A DNA stretch of 64,000 nucleotides from Parazoarcus communis SWub3 = DSM 12120. GTDB lineage: Bacteria; Pseudomonadota; Gammaproteobacteria; Burkholderiales; Rhodocyclaceae. Location: positions 248,001 to 312,000 of the forward strand of contig NZ_QKOE01000002.1 in NCBI RefSeq assembly GCF_003226565.1. The letters run 5' to 3'. The notes below the pieces were generated by a model. That model was not told where the DNA came from. It was given only the letters and a program-made list of their open reading frames with translations, and ran no database searches. How positions within the stretch are numbered: the first letter of the stretch is position 1; each line of letters begins with the position of its first letter. The position numbers were made by a program, and so were the translations under genes. Below are positions 47,253 through 57,297 of the stretch, piece after piece.

Positions 47253-49163
47253 ATGCTTTATCCCTCCCGTTTCGATGTCATCGTGGTTGGTGGCGGTCAT
47301 GCCGGCACCGAGGCGGCGCTTGCCGCTGCACGCATGGGCTGTCGTACCTTGCTGCTCAGCCACAACATCGAGACCTTGGGGCAGATGAGCTGCAACCCGT
47401 CGATCGGTGGCATCGGCAAGGGCCACCTGGTCAAGGAGGTCGATGCGCTGGGCGGGGCGATGGCTGCGGCCACCGATGAGGGCGGGATCCAGTTCCGCAT
47501 CCTCAATGCGTCCAAGGGCCCCGCGGTGCGCGCCACCCGCGCCCAGGCCGATCGCGTGCTGTACAAGGCGGCGATCCGCAAGCGCCTGGAGAACCAGCCC
47601 AATCTGTGGCTGTTCCAGCAGGCGGTGGATGATCTGACGGTGGTTGGCGACCGGGTGACTGGCGTGGTCACGCAGATCGGCCTGCGCTTCGAGGCGCCGG
47701 CGGTGGTGCTGACCGCCGGCACCTTTCTCAATGGTCTGATCCATGTCGGCATGCAGCACTATTCCGCGGGTCGTGCGGGTGACCCACCGGCGATTTCGCT
47801 GGGTCAGCGGCTGAAGGAGCTGCAGTTGCCGCAGGGCCGTCTGAAAACCGGTACCCCGCCACGGCTGGATGCGCGCACCATCGACTTTTCGGTGATGACG
47901 GTGCAGCCGGGCGATGACCCGGTGCCGGTATTCAGCTTCCTTGGTTCGGCCAGCCAGCATCCGGCGCAGCTGCCGTGCTGGATGACCAGCACCAATACCC
48001 GTACCCATGATGTGATCCGGGCCAACCTCGACCGCTCGCCGATGTACTCCGGCGTCATCGAGGGCATCGGGCCGCGTTACTGTCCGTCCATCGAGGACAA
48101 GATCCACCGCTTCGCCGACAAGGATAGCCACAACATCTTCCTCGAGCCGGAAGGCTTGACGACGCACGAGATCTACCCGAACGGAATCTCCACCTCGTTG
48201 CCTTTCGACGTGCAGCTCGAGATCGTGCGCTCGATCCGTGGTCTGGAGCACGCCCATATCCTGCGCCCGGGCTACGCGATCGAATACGACTATTTCGATC
48301 CGCGCAACCTCAAGAGTTCGCTCGAGACGAAATCGATCGGCGGCCTGTTCTTTGCCGGCCAGATCAACGGAACCACCGGCTACGAGGAGGCCGCTGCCCA
48401 GGGCCTGCTCGCCGGGGCCAACGCGGCGCTGCAGGTGCAGGGGCGCGAACCCTGGTGCCCGCGTCGCGACGAGGCCTACCTGGGGGTGCTGGTGGACGAC
48501 CTGATCACCCGTGGAGTGTCCGAGCCGTACCGCATGTTTACCTCGCGCGCCGAATACCGGCTGCAGTTGCGCGAGGACAATGCCGACCTGCGCCTGACCG
48601 AAAAGGGGCGCGAGCTGGGCTTGGTGGACGATGCGCGCTGGGCGGCCTTCTGCGCCAAGCGTGAGGCCATCGAACGTGGCAGCACGCAGTTGAAAGCCGC
48701 GTGGGCGCGACCGGATGCGATTCCTGTGGACGATCAACTGCGCGTGCTGGGCAAGCCGCTGGAGCGCGAGCAGCGCTACTTCGAGCTGCTGCGCCGGCCG
48801 GAGACCAGTTACGCCTCGTTGATGAGTCTGCCCGGCGCGCCGGAAGCGGGTGAGACCGACCCACAGGTGATCGAGCAGATCGAGATCGCGGCCAAGTACC
48901 AGGGCTACATCGACCGTCAGCTGGACGAGGTCGCACGCCAGTTGCAGGCCGAATCGACGGCGCTGCCCGAAGGTCTGGACTACGCCGAGGTGCGTGGGCT
49001 GTCCAAGGAAGTGCAGCAGAAGCTCAATCAGCACAAGCCGCAGACCATCGGCCAGGCCGGGCGCATCCAGGGGGTAACGCCGGCGGCTATATCCCTGTTG
49101 CTGGTCTGGCTCAAGCGTCGCGACCTGGCAGCGCGTGCAGGCACGGAGCAACGTCGCGCATGA
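47253..49163 (+). CDS. mnmG: tRNA uridine 5-carboxymethylaminomethyl modification enzyme MnmG
   Basis: The 636-residue FAD enzyme forms, with MnmE, the cmnm5U modification at the tRNA wobble position. The FAD-binding motif [12 protein letters not shown] is at the N-terminus; GIA hallmarks [13 protein letters not shown] and [13 protein letters not shown] are present, and the C-terminal GIDA-associated helical domain follows. Length is standard. It is the first gene of the mnmG-rsmG-parA-parB block and overlaps rsmG by four bases. A weak -10 (TAGAAT, 47207) lies 41 bases upstream. Confidence 0.97.
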   Translation: MLYPSRFDVIVVGGGHAGTEAALAAARMGCRTLLLSHNIETLGQMSCNPSIGGIGKGHLVKEVDALGGAMAAATDEGGIQFRILNASKGPAVRATRAQADRVLYKAAIRKRLENQPNLWLFQQAVDDLTVVGDRVTGVVTQIGLRFEAPAVVLTAGTFLNGLIHVGMQHYSAGRAGDPPAISLGQRLKELQLPQGRLKTGTPPRLDARTIDFSVMTVQPGDDPVPVFSFLGSASQHPAQLPCWMTSTNTRTHDVIRANLDRSPMYSGVIEGIGPRYCPSIEDKIHRFADKDSHNIFLEPEGLTTHEIYPNGISTSLPFDVQLEIVRSIRGLEHAHILRPGYAIEYDYFDPRNLKSSLETKSIGGLFFAGQINGTTGYEEAAAQGLLAGANAALQVQGREPWCPRRDEAYLGVLVDDLITRGVSEPYRMFTSRAEYRLQLREDNADLRLTEKGRELGLVDDARWAAFCAKREAIERGSTQLKAAWARPDAIPVDDQLRVLGKPLEREQRYFELLRRPETSYASLMSLPGAPEAGETDPQVIEQIEIAAKYQGYIDRQLDEVARQLQAESTALPEGLDYAEVRGLSKEVQQKLNQHKPQTIGQAGRIQGVTPAAISLLLVWLKRRDLAARAGTEQRRA

Positions 49164-49819
49164 ATGGACCCCTTGCCCCCTACGCCGGCCGCTTGGCCGA
49201 TGGTATCGCTGCGCTGGGTCTCACGCTGCCGCAAGCGATTGTCGACAAGCTGCTCGCCTATGGCGAACTGCTGCTGAAGTGGAACCGCGTATATAACCTG
49301 ACCGCGATCCGTAACCCGCAGGAGGTGGTCACGCACCACCTGCTCGATTCGCTGGCGGTGCTGCCCCTTGTCGGCAATCTGCGGACCCTGGCGGATATCG
49401 GTTCGGGCGGCGGCTTGCCCGGCATTCCGTTGTCCATCGTGCGGGACGGCCTGGTGGTCAACTCGGTGGAGACGGTCAACAAGAAGGCAACCTTCCAGCA
49501 GCAGGCCAAGATCGAGCTGCAGCTGGGTCACTTCACCGTCATCAACAAGCGTGTCGAGCAGGTGCAGCCAGACAGCCTGTCTGGTGGCGCGGCAGAGGGC
49601 GTGATTTCGCGTGCCTTCTCCAGTCTGGCGGACTTTGCCCGCTTGTCTGGCCATCTGGTCGCGGAAGGTGGGGCCTTGTATGCGATGAAAGGGGTGCATC
49701 CGGCCGATGAGCTGGCAGCGCTGCCGGCAGGCTGGATCGTGGCGGAGGTGCATCCGCTGACGGTGCCGGGCCTGGATGCCGAGCGCCACCTGCTGGTGTT
49801 GCGGCGTCAGCCGGGCTGA
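49160..49819 (+). CDS. rsmG: 16S rRNA (guanine527-N7)-methyltransferase RsmG
   Basis: The 219-residue SAM-dependent enzyme methylates G527 of 16S rRNA. The SAM motif [13 protein letters not shown] and the GidB hallmarks [11 protein letters not shown] and [10 protein letters not shown] are visible. The ATG overlaps the mnmG stop (ATGA), the usual arrangement. Confidence 0.96.
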   Translation: MNGPLAPYAGRLADGIAALGLTLPQAIVDKLLAYGELLLKWNRVYNLTAIRNPQEVVTHHLLDSLAVLPLVGNLRTLADIGSGGGLPGIPLSIVRDGLVVNSVETVNKKATFQQQAKIELQLGHFTVINKRVEQVQPDSLSGGAAEGVISRAFSSLADFARLSGHLVAEGGALYAMKGVHPADELAALPAGWIVAEVHPLTVPGLDAERHLLVLRRQPG

Positions 49820-49866
49820 ATTTTTCCGGTAGCGCATGTTGCGTTGCCGCATTGAACTACACTTGC

Positions 49867-49891
49867 GGATGCACGCAGATGACGTGCATCC
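49867..49891 (+). promoter_or_regulatory. 9-bp inverted repeat before parA
   Basis: GGATGCACG and CGTGCATCC are perfect complements around 7 bases, 28-52 bases upstream of the parA ATG and 48 after the rsmG stop. It may be an operator or an RNA hairpin. Confidence 0.45.
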
Positions 49892-49918
49892 CCTGAATGG
49901 AATCGTCCGACCAAGACC

Positions 49919-50689
49919 ATGGCGCGTATCTTCTGTGTAGCCAACCAGAAAGGCGGGGTGGGCAAGACCACCACCTGCGTCAATCTCGCCGCCGCCCTGC
50001 ATCAGGCCGGGCAGCGCACCCTGCTGGTCGACCTCGATCCGCAGGGCAACGCCACCATGGGCAGCGGGGTGGACAAGCGCGCGCTTCAGCAGTCGGTGTA
50101 TCACCTGCTGGTCGGCCTTGCCGGGCTGGAGCAGGTAAGAGTCAATTCGCCGACGGGCGGCTATGACATCCTGCCGGCCAATCGCGATCTGGCCGGTGCC
50201 GAGATCGAACTGGTCAGCCTGGACAAGCGCGAGAAGCGCTTGCGCGAGGCCCTGCATGCCTTCGATGCCGATTACGATTTCGTGCTCGTCGATTGCCCGC
50301 CATCGTTGTCGCTGCTGACCCTGAACGGCCTGTGTGCCGCGCATGGCGTGATCATCCCGATGCAGTGTGAATACTATGCGCTCGAGGGCCTGTCCGATCT
50401 GGTCAATTCGATCAAGAAGGTGCATGCCAACCTCAATCGCGATCTCAAGATCATCGGCCTGCTGCGGGTGATGTTCGACCCGCGGGTGACGCTGCAGCAG
50501 CAGGTGTCGGCCCAGCTCGAGAGCCACTTCGGCGACAAGGTGTTCCGCGCGGTGGTGCCGCGCAATGTGCGTCTGGCCGAGGCGCCCAGCCATGGCATGC
50601 CGGGTGTGGTGTTCGACAAGGCGGCCAAGGGCGCGCAGGCGTACACGGCCTTCGCCGAAGAGATGATCGAACGCATCAAGACGCTGTGA
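49919..50689 (+). CDS. parA: Chromosome-partitioning ATPase ParA (Soj)
   Basis: The 256-residue ATPase has the deviant Walker A KGGVGKTTT, switch I DLDPQGNATMG and Walker B LVDCPPSLSLL. It works with ParB to segregate replication origins. It is chromosomal-type in length and context. Normally parB follows directly; here two toxin-antitoxin genes lie between them. Confidence 0.96.
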   Translation: MARIFCVANQKGGVGKTTTCVNLAAALHQAGQRTLLVDLDPQGNATMGSGVDKRALQQSVYHLLVGLAGLEQVRVNSPTGGYDILPANRDLAGAEIELVSLDKREKRLREALHAFDADYDFVLVDCPPSLSLLTLNGLCAAHGVIIPMQCEYYALEGLSDLVNSIKKVHANLNRDLKIIGLLRVMFDPRVTLQQQVSAQLESHFGDKVFRAVVPRNVRLAEAPSHGMPGVVFDKAAKGAQAYTAFAEEMIERIKTL

Positions 50690-50699
50690 GACATTGACC

Positions 50700-50993
50700 A
50701 TGGGCCGTCTGCTCGACCACCTGATCGCCAACCGCGAGCGTGTGCTTGATTGTCTGGCCCGGCATCGCGCGCGTAACCCACGTGTATTCGGTTCGGTGGC
50801 GCGAGGCGAAGAGGTGGCCTCCAGTGATGTGGATTTACTGGTCGAGTTTGATGAAGAGGCGAGCCTGTTCGACTTGTTCGAGCTGCAGGATGAGCTGGCA
50901 CAATTGCTGACCCGGCCGGTGGAGGTCGCGACGGTCGGGGGGCTGCATCCCATGATCCGCGAGGCAGTGATTCGCGAAGCGCGGGCGTTGTGA
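50700..50993 (+). CDS. mntA: MNT-type nucleotidyltransferase antitoxin (MntA)
   Basis: The 97-residue protein has the minimal nucleotidyltransferase motif GSVARG (31-36) followed by SDVDLLVEF with catalytic Asp43 and Asp45. MntA antitoxins AMPylate a tyrosine of the partner HEPN toxin. ATG 50700 is preferred to an upstream TTG at 50694. The stop overlaps the HEPN ATG as TGATG. It lies 10 bases after parA. Confidence 0.88.
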   Translation: MGRLLDHLIANRERVLDCLARHRARNPRVFGSVARGEEVASSDVDLLVEFDEEASLFDLFELQDELAQLLTRPVEVATVGGLHPMIREAVIREARAL

Positions 50994-51355
50994 TGGACAA
51001 GCGCCAGCGGGCACTGCCTCTGTTGTTGGCGGATATCACCGGTGCTGCCCGTGAGATCGCGGATTACGTATCGGTTGGGAGAGAGGCTTTTCTTGCTGAC
51101 AGAATGCGTCAGCGGGCGGTCATTCAGTGCTTTGAAGTGATCGGTGAGGCGACCAAGAAGCTGCCAGATGATTTTCGTTCCGCTCATCGTCAATTACCGT
51201 GGCGAGCGATGGCGGCATTCCGAGACAAATTGATTCACGACTATTTCGAGGTGGATCTCGCGCTGGTGTGGACCACTGCCAGTCGCGAGATTGCTGCAAT
51301 GTTGCCCGAGCTGGAGCGACTTTCCAGTATCCCGGATTTGAAGAAAGACGCATGA
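50993..51355 (+). CDS. hepT: HEPN ribonuclease toxin (HepT)
   Basis: The 120-residue helical protein carries the HEPN motif R-x4-H-x-Y (Arg77, His82, Tyr84), the RNase active site and the tyrosine modified by MntA. Base and codon use is more AT-rich than in the flanking par genes (for example CAATTACCG and GATTTACTG), suggesting acquisition. Its last codons overlap the parB ATG (ATGA), so parB translation appears coupled to the toxin gene. Confidence 0.88.
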   Translation: MDKRQRALPLLLADITGAAREIADYVSVGREAFLADRMRQRAVIQCFEVIGEATKKLPDDFRSAHRQLPWRAMAAFRDKLIHDYFEVDLALVWTTASREIAAMLPELERLSSIPDLKKDA

Positions 51356-52203
51356 CACCACCCAAACTCAAAGGCTTGGGCCGCGGGCTTGATGCCCTGC
51401 TGGCGGCCAATCGCGACGACGACGCCGACAAGGGCGAACTGCAGACCTTGCCAACCACTGCGTTGCAGCCTGGAAAATACCAGCCACGTACCCGCATGGA
51501 TCCCGGCTCTCTGGAAGAGCTGGCGGCCTCGATCAAGGCCCAGGGGGTGATGCAGCCCATCCTGGTGCGGCCGATCGGCGACGAACTCTACGAGATCATT
51601 GCGGGTGAGCGGCGCTGGCGAGCGGCGCAGATCGCCGGACTGGAAGACGTACCCTGCCTCGTGCGCGAGATTCCCGACGATGCCGCATTGGCGATGTCGC
51701 TGATCGAGAATATCCAGCGCGAAGACTTGAATCCGCTGGAAGAAGCGGGTGGCATCCAGCGTCTGATCGATGAATTCGCCATGACGCACCAGCAGGCGGC
51801 CGATGCCGTCGGGCGCTCGCGTCCGGCGGCAAGCAACCTGTTGCGCCTGCTCAACCTGGCCAAACCGGTGCAGGAATTGCTGATGGCGGGCGATATCGAC
51901 ATGGGGCACGCCCGCGCCTTGCTGCCGCTGGATGGGGCCAACCAGATCCAGCTTGCCAATGTGGTTGCGGCCCGCCAGCTGTCGGTACGTGAGACCGAAC
52001 GTCTGGTGCAGCAGGTACTCAACCCCCGCCAGAAAAAGGCCCATGCTGCACCGGATCGCGATCTCGTCCGTCTCGAGGAAGAGATCGCCGATGCGATTGG
52101 CGCCACGGTCAAGATCAAGGCCAACAAGAAGGGCGCGGGCGAGGTGACCATCCGCTTTGGCAGCCTGGACCAGCTGGACGGCCTGCTTGGGCGCCTGCGC
52201 TGA
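51352..52203 (+). CDS. parB: Chromosome-partitioning protein ParB (Spo0J)
   Basis: The 283-residue CTPase-clamp protein binds parS. The N-terminal KGLGRGLDALL, the ParB/Srx GERRWRAAQIAG motif and ENIQREDLNPLEEA are standard, as are the helix-turn-helix (QAADAVGRSRPAASNLLRLL) and C-terminal dimer domain. The protein is full length. The ATG lies inside the end of hepT. I found no good parS site in the window. Confidence 0.95.
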   Translation: MTPPKLKGLGRGLDALLAANRDDDADKGELQTLPTTALQPGKYQPRTRMDPGSLEELAASIKAQGVMQPILVRPIGDELYEIIAGERRWRAAQIAGLEDVPCLVREIPDDAALAMSLIENIQREDLNPLEEAGGIQRLIDEFAMTHQQAADAVGRSRPAASNLLRLLNLAKPVQELLMAGDIDMGHARALLPLDGANQIQLANVVAARQLSVRETERLVQQVLNPRQKKAHAAPDRDLVRLEEEIADAIGATVKIKANKKGAGEVTIRFGSLDQLDGLLGRLR

Positions 52204-52240
52204 CCGCCCGAGGGCAGCATGCCTGCCCGGCGGGCCGTAT

Positions 52241-52409
52241 CTAGGAGGCTGTCGGGCTTGAGGCCGATCTGCTGCGCCAGTGGGAGAAACGGTCCATATC
52301 CGCCCGTTTTTTCGTCGCATGGAATGACTATGCGCCTCAAAAACGGCCGAATCTGTCCTCGTTTTCCCCCTCGGCTCGCTACGATCGCTCAAGTCCGACA
52401 GCCTCCTAG
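52241..52409. mobile_element. MITE-like element, copy 2 (169 bp)
   Basis: This copy has the same length and termini as the one at 988-1156, CTAG at both ends, and three base differences. Its right terminal repeat is a better complement (one mismatch in about 22). It lies 37 bases after the parB stop and 1 base before the stop of the convergent DUF2339 gene, filling the gap between them. Confidence 0.75.
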
Positions 52410-52410
52410 C

Positions 52411-55275
52411 TCAGGCCTCGTCTTCTGTCTGGCTTGCGGGCCCGGTCGTCGCCGGCGCCTGTCTGGGTGGCAGCGGCGAAAAATAGCCGACCAACAGCAG
52501 GACCAGGCCCGCTCCGATGAAGGACACGATGCGCGCAAGAGCACCGCTGGCCGCCATGTCTACGGTAAATAGCTTGATCACCACGGCGGCCATCAGGCCC
52601 GCTCCTGCGAGCCACAGCGGACGGCTGACGCGACGCCCGGCAAACAGCATCATGGCCAGTCCCAAGGCGGCCCAGCTCAGTGACAAGGTGGCCTGGGTGA
52701 GCGGTGCCGACAGCAGCCTGTCCAGCGCCCAGTCGATCCCGCCCAGATGATGGATGGCGCGCAGCAGCAGGCCATTGAACGCGATGAAGGCGGCGGCACC
52801 GAGCATTGCCTGCAGACGGATCACGGTGGTGAAGGTCTGGGCGAGGATATCGGTGCTGGTGCGCAACCAGGTGTGGACAATGGCCAGGGTCGCGATCACC
52901 GCGACATCCAGCGGATTGAGCAGCGGCAGGTAGGACCAGGGCTGGGCGCTGCCGTTACCGGCAAACTGGACCATGATCGCCCAGAGCGTGAGGGCGGCAG
53001 CGAGCGGTGCGGCGCCCCATAGGCGGTAGACGGTATGCCACTGCGCAGACCGTTGCCCCTGCCCCCTGCCGGCCCACAGCAGCGCGGCCAGAAGCAGGCC
53101 GGGCGCAAGGCCGTAGCCCGCGTCGACCCAACCCTGACCAAGTGCGAGATGAGTCAGGCGCAGCCCCGCCTCCTGGGAAAGTGCGAAGGCAAGCACCCAT
53201 ACCCCCGCGGCATGCGCAAGCGTGACCAGGTTGCGCTCGAGTCGGCTGAAAGTCAGGCCGCGCGCGCAGTACAGGTGCGCGGCAATGCCCACGCCCCAGG
53301 CCAGGCCGCCCAGATTTGCCGTAGGGGGTACGGCATAGCCGACGGTCTCGACCAGGGCCAGCAGCATGCCAGCCAGCGGTAGCAGCCCGGCTACCCGCAG
53401 GCTCGGCCACTGCAAGCGCTCGCCCAGTTTGCAGGCGAGGGCTCCGCTCAGTGCGAACAGCAGCAGCGAGGCGGCCGGCTGCAATCCGGTGTTGAGGTGA
53501 GCATCGATCTCGGCCAGGGCGCCGCCCAGCCACCATAGCCAGGCCCAGGCCAGCAGCGCATGGGCGGCGGTTCTGAGCCTTGGGCGGGTACTTTCCAGGC
53601 GGGCAGCAAGGCCCGCGCTGAAGAAGGCCGCCGCGGCGATCAGCACGGTACCGAGCAGGGCACTGTTCAGCACCGGGGGCTGGCGCAGGCCGGGGTGGAA
53701 GGCCAGATCTGCGGCAAACAGCATTGCCGCGCCAAGCTGCAGCAGCAGGCCCGCTGCCGCAGCGAGTCGACGTTGCTGGCGCAGGCCGATCCACCACAGG
53801 CCCGCGCCCTCCAGCGCCCAGGCCGCCGCACTCCAGCGGCCGTCGAAGGCGAGGGGGAGTGCCAGGGTCAGGAAGGTGATGCCGAGTGCGACAAAACTAC
53901 GGGTCAGCAAGGACAGCGCCGGACGCTGCAGGCGATGCAGCGCGGCCGCGAGCGCCAGGTAGAACAGGCCCACCGCGCCAGCGCTCCAGGCCAGCGCGTA
54001 GGGCATCTCATACACCAGCGCGGCCTGCAGCCCGAACCCCACCACCGGTACGCCGAAGGTCAGCGTACCGTCGACCGGATCGCGCAATCGCGGGGCCTGC
54101 CGCCAGGCGTAGGCCACGGTAGCCGCGACGTACATCAGGAAGAACAGGATCAGGAAGGGCTCGGTGGTGGAGAAATGGGTGGGGGCGTAGAACTGAGCGC
54201 CCCAGCTCAAACCGATCGCGAACGTGAACACGAAGCCGGTGAGGTTCAGGCCCCGCCACGCCTTCAGCCAGGCCAGCGCCAGGATGCCGGTATTGAGCAA
54301 GGCGTAGTAGGTGAACAGCTGGACGTGACTGCCTGTTCCGGTCGAGGCCAGTATGGGCGCGGCAAACCCGCCGGCGGTCGCGATCACGGCCAGCGCTGCA
54401 GCGTCCTGGCGCACGGCGAGTATTGCAGCCACCATCACCATGGCGAGCATCAGTGCGAATACGGTGCTGGCGGGCAACAGTGCGTACAGCCGCAATGCCG
54501 CGAAGGCGCTCAGGTAGAGGATGGCAATCGCGCCGCCCTGCAGGCTCAGCGCATAGCTGCGCCGACGCTCGCGCAGGTGCCAGCCGATGGCGCCCAATGC
54601 CAGGCCGAACACGGCGATGCCGCTCAGACGCAGGGCAGGCGACAGGGTCGTGTGCTCGATCGCGTAGCGTGCCAGAAAGGCGAGGCCGAAGAACAGCACC
54701 AGCAGGCCGACCCGCACCAGTGTGTTGCCACCAAACAGCCAGTCGCGGCAGCGGCGGTAGATCGGGTCGAGGTCGAACGAGCGCTCCTCCTCGCCCGACA
54801 CAGGGTGATTGCCGGGGGACTGAGGCGGGGTGGCTAGCCGCTGCCCGGAATCGGGTGAGACGACTTGGGCATCCGCTGCGGTGAAGGCCATCTCGGTGTC
54901 GATTGTTGCGGCAGCGCGTTGGTGTGGTGCCGGCTTGGATGCAGCAGGGATCTGATGCGCTTCATCCAAGGCTGAACTGGCTTCGGGCAAGGGCGGCGCA
55001 GCTGCGGCAATCACTTCGTTTTCAGGCGTTTCGGTGCCGATGTTGGCTGTCTTGCCGACCGGGTGGGCACCGCCTGCAGCATCCAGCTGGCTGCGTAGGG
55101 TGGCGACTTCGTGTTCGAGCTGGCGCAGGCGCGTGTCGTGCTGATCGAGGGTGCGATGGCGGTCCTTGCGCAGGCTGGCAATCATGCCGCCGAGCGCGGC
55201 TCCCGCAACAGCCCCGCCGGCGCCTTCCAACATGCCAAGCAGCGCACCAGCCGCGATCCAGAGCAGTGTGTTCAT
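52411..55275 (-). CDS. DUF2339 polytopic membrane protein
   Basis: The 954-residue protein begins MNTLLWIAAGALLGMLEGA, then has a coiled-coil region (RTLDQHDTRLRQLEHEVATL), a low-complexity linker to about residue 180, and more than twenty hydrophobic spans to the end, the DUF2339 layout. Function is unknown. ATG 55275 is chosen because the upstream extension is not family-like and GAAGGG lies before it. The gene converges on parB. Confidence 0.85.
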   Translation of the reverse strand: MNTLLWIAAGALLGMLEGAGGAVAGAALGGMIASLRKDRHRTLDQHDTRLRQLEHEVATLRSQLDAAGGAHPVGKTANIGTETPENEVIAAAAPPLPEASSALDEAHQIPAASKPAPHQRAAATIDTEMAFTAADAQVVSPDSGQRLATPPQSPGNHPVSGEEERSFDLDPIYRRCRDWLFGGNTLVRVGLLVLFFGLAFLARYAIEHTTLSPALRLSGIAVFGLALGAIGWHLRERRRSYALSLQGGAIAILYLSAFAALRLYALLPASTVFALMLAMVMVAAILAVRQDAAALAVIATAGGFAAPILASTGTGSHVQLFTYYALLNTGILALAWLKAWRGLNLTGFVFTFAIGLSWGAQFYAPTHFSTTEPFLILFFLMYVAATVAYAWRQAPRLRDPVDGTLTFGVPVVGFGLQAALVYEMPYALAWSAGAVGLFYLALAAALHRLQRPALSLLTRSFVALGITFLTLALPLAFDGRWSAAAWALEGAGLWWIGLRQQRRLAAAAGLLLQLGAAMLFAADLAFHPGLRQPPVLNSALLGTVLIAAAAFFSAGLAARLESTRPRLRTAAHALLAWAWLWWLGGALAEIDAHLNTGLQPAASLLLFALSGALACKLGERLQWPSLRVAGLLPLAGMLLALVETVGYAVPPTANLGGLAWGVGIAAHLYCARGLTFSRLERNLVTLAHAAGVWVLAFALSQEAGLRLTHLALGQGWVDAGYGLAPGLLLAALLWAGRGQGQRSAQWHTVYRLWGAAPLAAALTLWAIMVQFAGNGSAQPWSYLPLLNPLDVAVIATLAIVHTWLRTSTDILAQTFTTVIRLQAMLGAAAFIAFNGLLLRAIHHLGGIDWALDRLLSAPLTQATLSLSWAALGLAMMLFAGRRVSRPLWLAGAGLMAAVVIKLFTVDMAASGALARIVSFIGAGLVLLLVGYFSPLPPRQAPATTGPASQTEDEA

Positions 55276-55289
55276 GATCGTCGGGCCCT

Positions 55290-57170
55290 TCAGCGCAATT
55301 CGCCGCGCAGGGCAGCGACGTGGGCTTGCAGCATCTCGGGGGTGGCTTCGGACGTGCCGACCGGACTGCCGACAATCAGCTCGATGCGGTTGAACAGGCC
55401 GCGACGAAGCGGCCGACTCATTGCCGGGCCATCCTTGCGCGAGAAGAAGCTGCCCCACAGGCCGCGCAGCGCCATGGGTACCACCGGTACCGGGCTGCGT
55501 TCGACGATGCGGCGGATGCCGGGACGGAAGGGGTTAAGTTCGCCCGTGTCGGTGATCCGTCCCTCGGGAAAGATGGCCACCAGCTCGCCGGCGGCGAGTG
55601 CGTCGGCCACGGTGTCGAAGGCGCGCTGGGTCAGGGCGGGATCTTCCTTTGCTGGTGCGATGGGGATGGCGCGGCTTTCACGGAACACGAAGGACAACAC
55701 CGGCAGGCGGAAAATGCGATGGTCCATGACGAAGCGCACAGGCCGCCGGCTCGCCGCCATGATCACCAGTGCATCCACGAAGCTGACGTGGTTGCACACC
55801 AGTACTGCAGGACCCTGTTCGGGGATGTGTTCGATACCCTCGGTTCGTAGCCGGTACACCGTATGGACAAGCAGCCAGACGATGAAGCGCAGCAGGAACT
55901 CCGGCACCAGGGTGTAGATGTAAATGGCGACCACGGCGTTGAGCACGGCGGTGACCAGGAAGAGTTGTGGCACGCTGAAGCCGGCGGCAAGCAGCCCCGC
56001 ACCCATCCCTGCCGCAATCACCATGAACAAGGCGTTGAGGATGTTGTTGCCGGCGATGGTGCGCGAGCGGTGGGCAGGCTCGCTGCGGCTCTGGATCAGC
56101 GCGTAAAGCGGTACGATGAAGAATCCGCCGAACACGCCGATGCCCACCAGGTCGATCAGCACCCGCCAGGTGGCCGCCTGCGCCAGCACTTCACCTAGCG
56201 GAAGCGGTGAGGCGAACAGTCCGGGGGCTGGACTGCTCCACCACAGGTCGAGGGCGAACAGTGAAAGACCGATCGAACCAAACGGCACCAGACCGATTTC
56301 GACCCGCCCGGCCGACATGCGCTCGCACAGCAGCGAGCCGACGCCGATGCCGACCGAAAAGACTGCCAACAGCAGGATGACCGCGTGCTCGTTGCCACCG
56401 AGCACATCCTTGGCATAGGCCGGAAACTGCGACAGGAAGACGGCACCATAAAACCAGAACCACGATACCCCGAGGATGGAAAGGAACACCGTGCGGTTGC
56501 CACGGGTGAACTGGAAATTGCGCCAGGTTTCGGTGATCGGGTTCCAGTTGATGCGCAAACCGGGCGAGGCCGCCGGCGCCAGCGGGATGCCGCGGCTGGC
56601 AAGGTAGCCGAGCAGTGCGAGCAGGAGGACGGCCACCGAGACCCAGACGATGCCTTGATCAAAACTGATCAGCACGCCACCGGCCAGGGTGCCGATGAGG
56701 ATGGCCAGAAAGGTACCGGCCTCCACCACCGCATTGCCGCCGATCAGCTCGTCCTCGCGCAGATGCTGGGGCAGGATGGCGTACTTGACCGGGCCGAACA
56801 GCGAAGACTGGCTGCCCATCAGGAACAGGCAGCCCAGCATCAAGGCGAGGGATTCGAGGGCGAAGGCGAAGCCGGCCAGCACCATGATCGCGATCTCGAG
56901 CAGCTTGGTGAAGCGGATCAGCCGGCTCTTTTCAAATTTGTCGGCAATCTGCCCGGCGGTGGCGGAGAACAGGAAGAAGGGAAGGATGAAGATGCCTGCG
57001 CACAGATTGACCAGAATGCCCGGCGACATGGAGGTGTAGCGCGCCGACTGGAAGGTCAGCAACACCACCAGCGCGTTCTTGTAGACGTTGTCGTTGAACG
57101 CACCGAGGAACTGGGTGAGGAAGAAGGGGCGGAAGCGACGCTCTTTGAGCAAGCCGAACTGGTGGCTCAT
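55290..57170 (-). CDS. Lysophospholipid transporter (LplT-like) fused to acyltransferase
   Basis: The 626-residue protein has an MFS half (residues 1-430, FFLTQFLGAFNDNVYKNALV typical of LplT) and a PlsC-type acyltransferase half (430-626) with HX4D in NHVSFVD and FPEGRIT. It should flip lysophospholipid inward and re-acylate it. It starts 127 bases after the Aas-like gene. GGGAG precedes the ATG. Confidence 0.9.
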   Translation of the reverse strand: MSHQFGLLKERRFRPFFLTQFLGAFNDNVYKNALVVLLTFQSARYTSMSPGILVNLCAGIFILPFFLFSATAGQIADKFEKSRLIRFTKLLEIAIMVLAGFAFALESLALMLGCLFLMGSQSSLFGPVKYAILPQHLREDELIGGNAVVEAGTFLAILIGTLAGGVLISFDQGIVWVSVAVLLLALLGYLASRGIPLAPAASPGLRINWNPITETWRNFQFTRGNRTVFLSILGVSWFWFYGAVFLSQFPAYAKDVLGGNEHAVILLLAVFSVGIGVGSLLCERMSAGRVEIGLVPFGSIGLSLFALDLWWSSPAPGLFASPLPLGEVLAQAATWRVLIDLVGIGVFGGFFIVPLYALIQSRSEPAHRSRTIAGNNILNALFMVIAAGMGAGLLAAGFSVPQLFLVTAVLNAVVAIYIYTLVPEFLLRFIVWLLVHTVYRLRTEGIEHIPEQGPAVLVCNHVSFVDALVIMAASRRPVRFVMDHRIFRLPVLSFVFRESRAIPIAPAKEDPALTQRAFDTVADALAAGELVAIFPEGRITDTGELNPFRPGIRRIVERSPVPVVPMALRGLWGSFFSRKDGPAMSRPLRRGLFNRIELIVGSPVGTSEATPEMLQAHVAALRGELR

Positions 57171-57297
57171 GCGGGACTCCCGACGGCGGTGGCGCAGGTC
57201 GCGCCACCTGTCAGCAGCAGATGTCCGGCTACGGGAATGGGCATGGCGGTGGCAGCTCCTTGTCCGGTGGCAGGGTGATCAGGGCAGTCGGCTTGCA

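Noticed and set aside
47145-51193. Two long minus-strand open frames over mnmG-rsmG-parA
   Set aside because: Both are antisense to clearly identified genes, with low-complexity residues.
51241-52392. Minus-strand open frame starting inside MITE copy 2
   Set aside because: It is antisense to parB. The same start occurs in copy 1, so only the element is shared.
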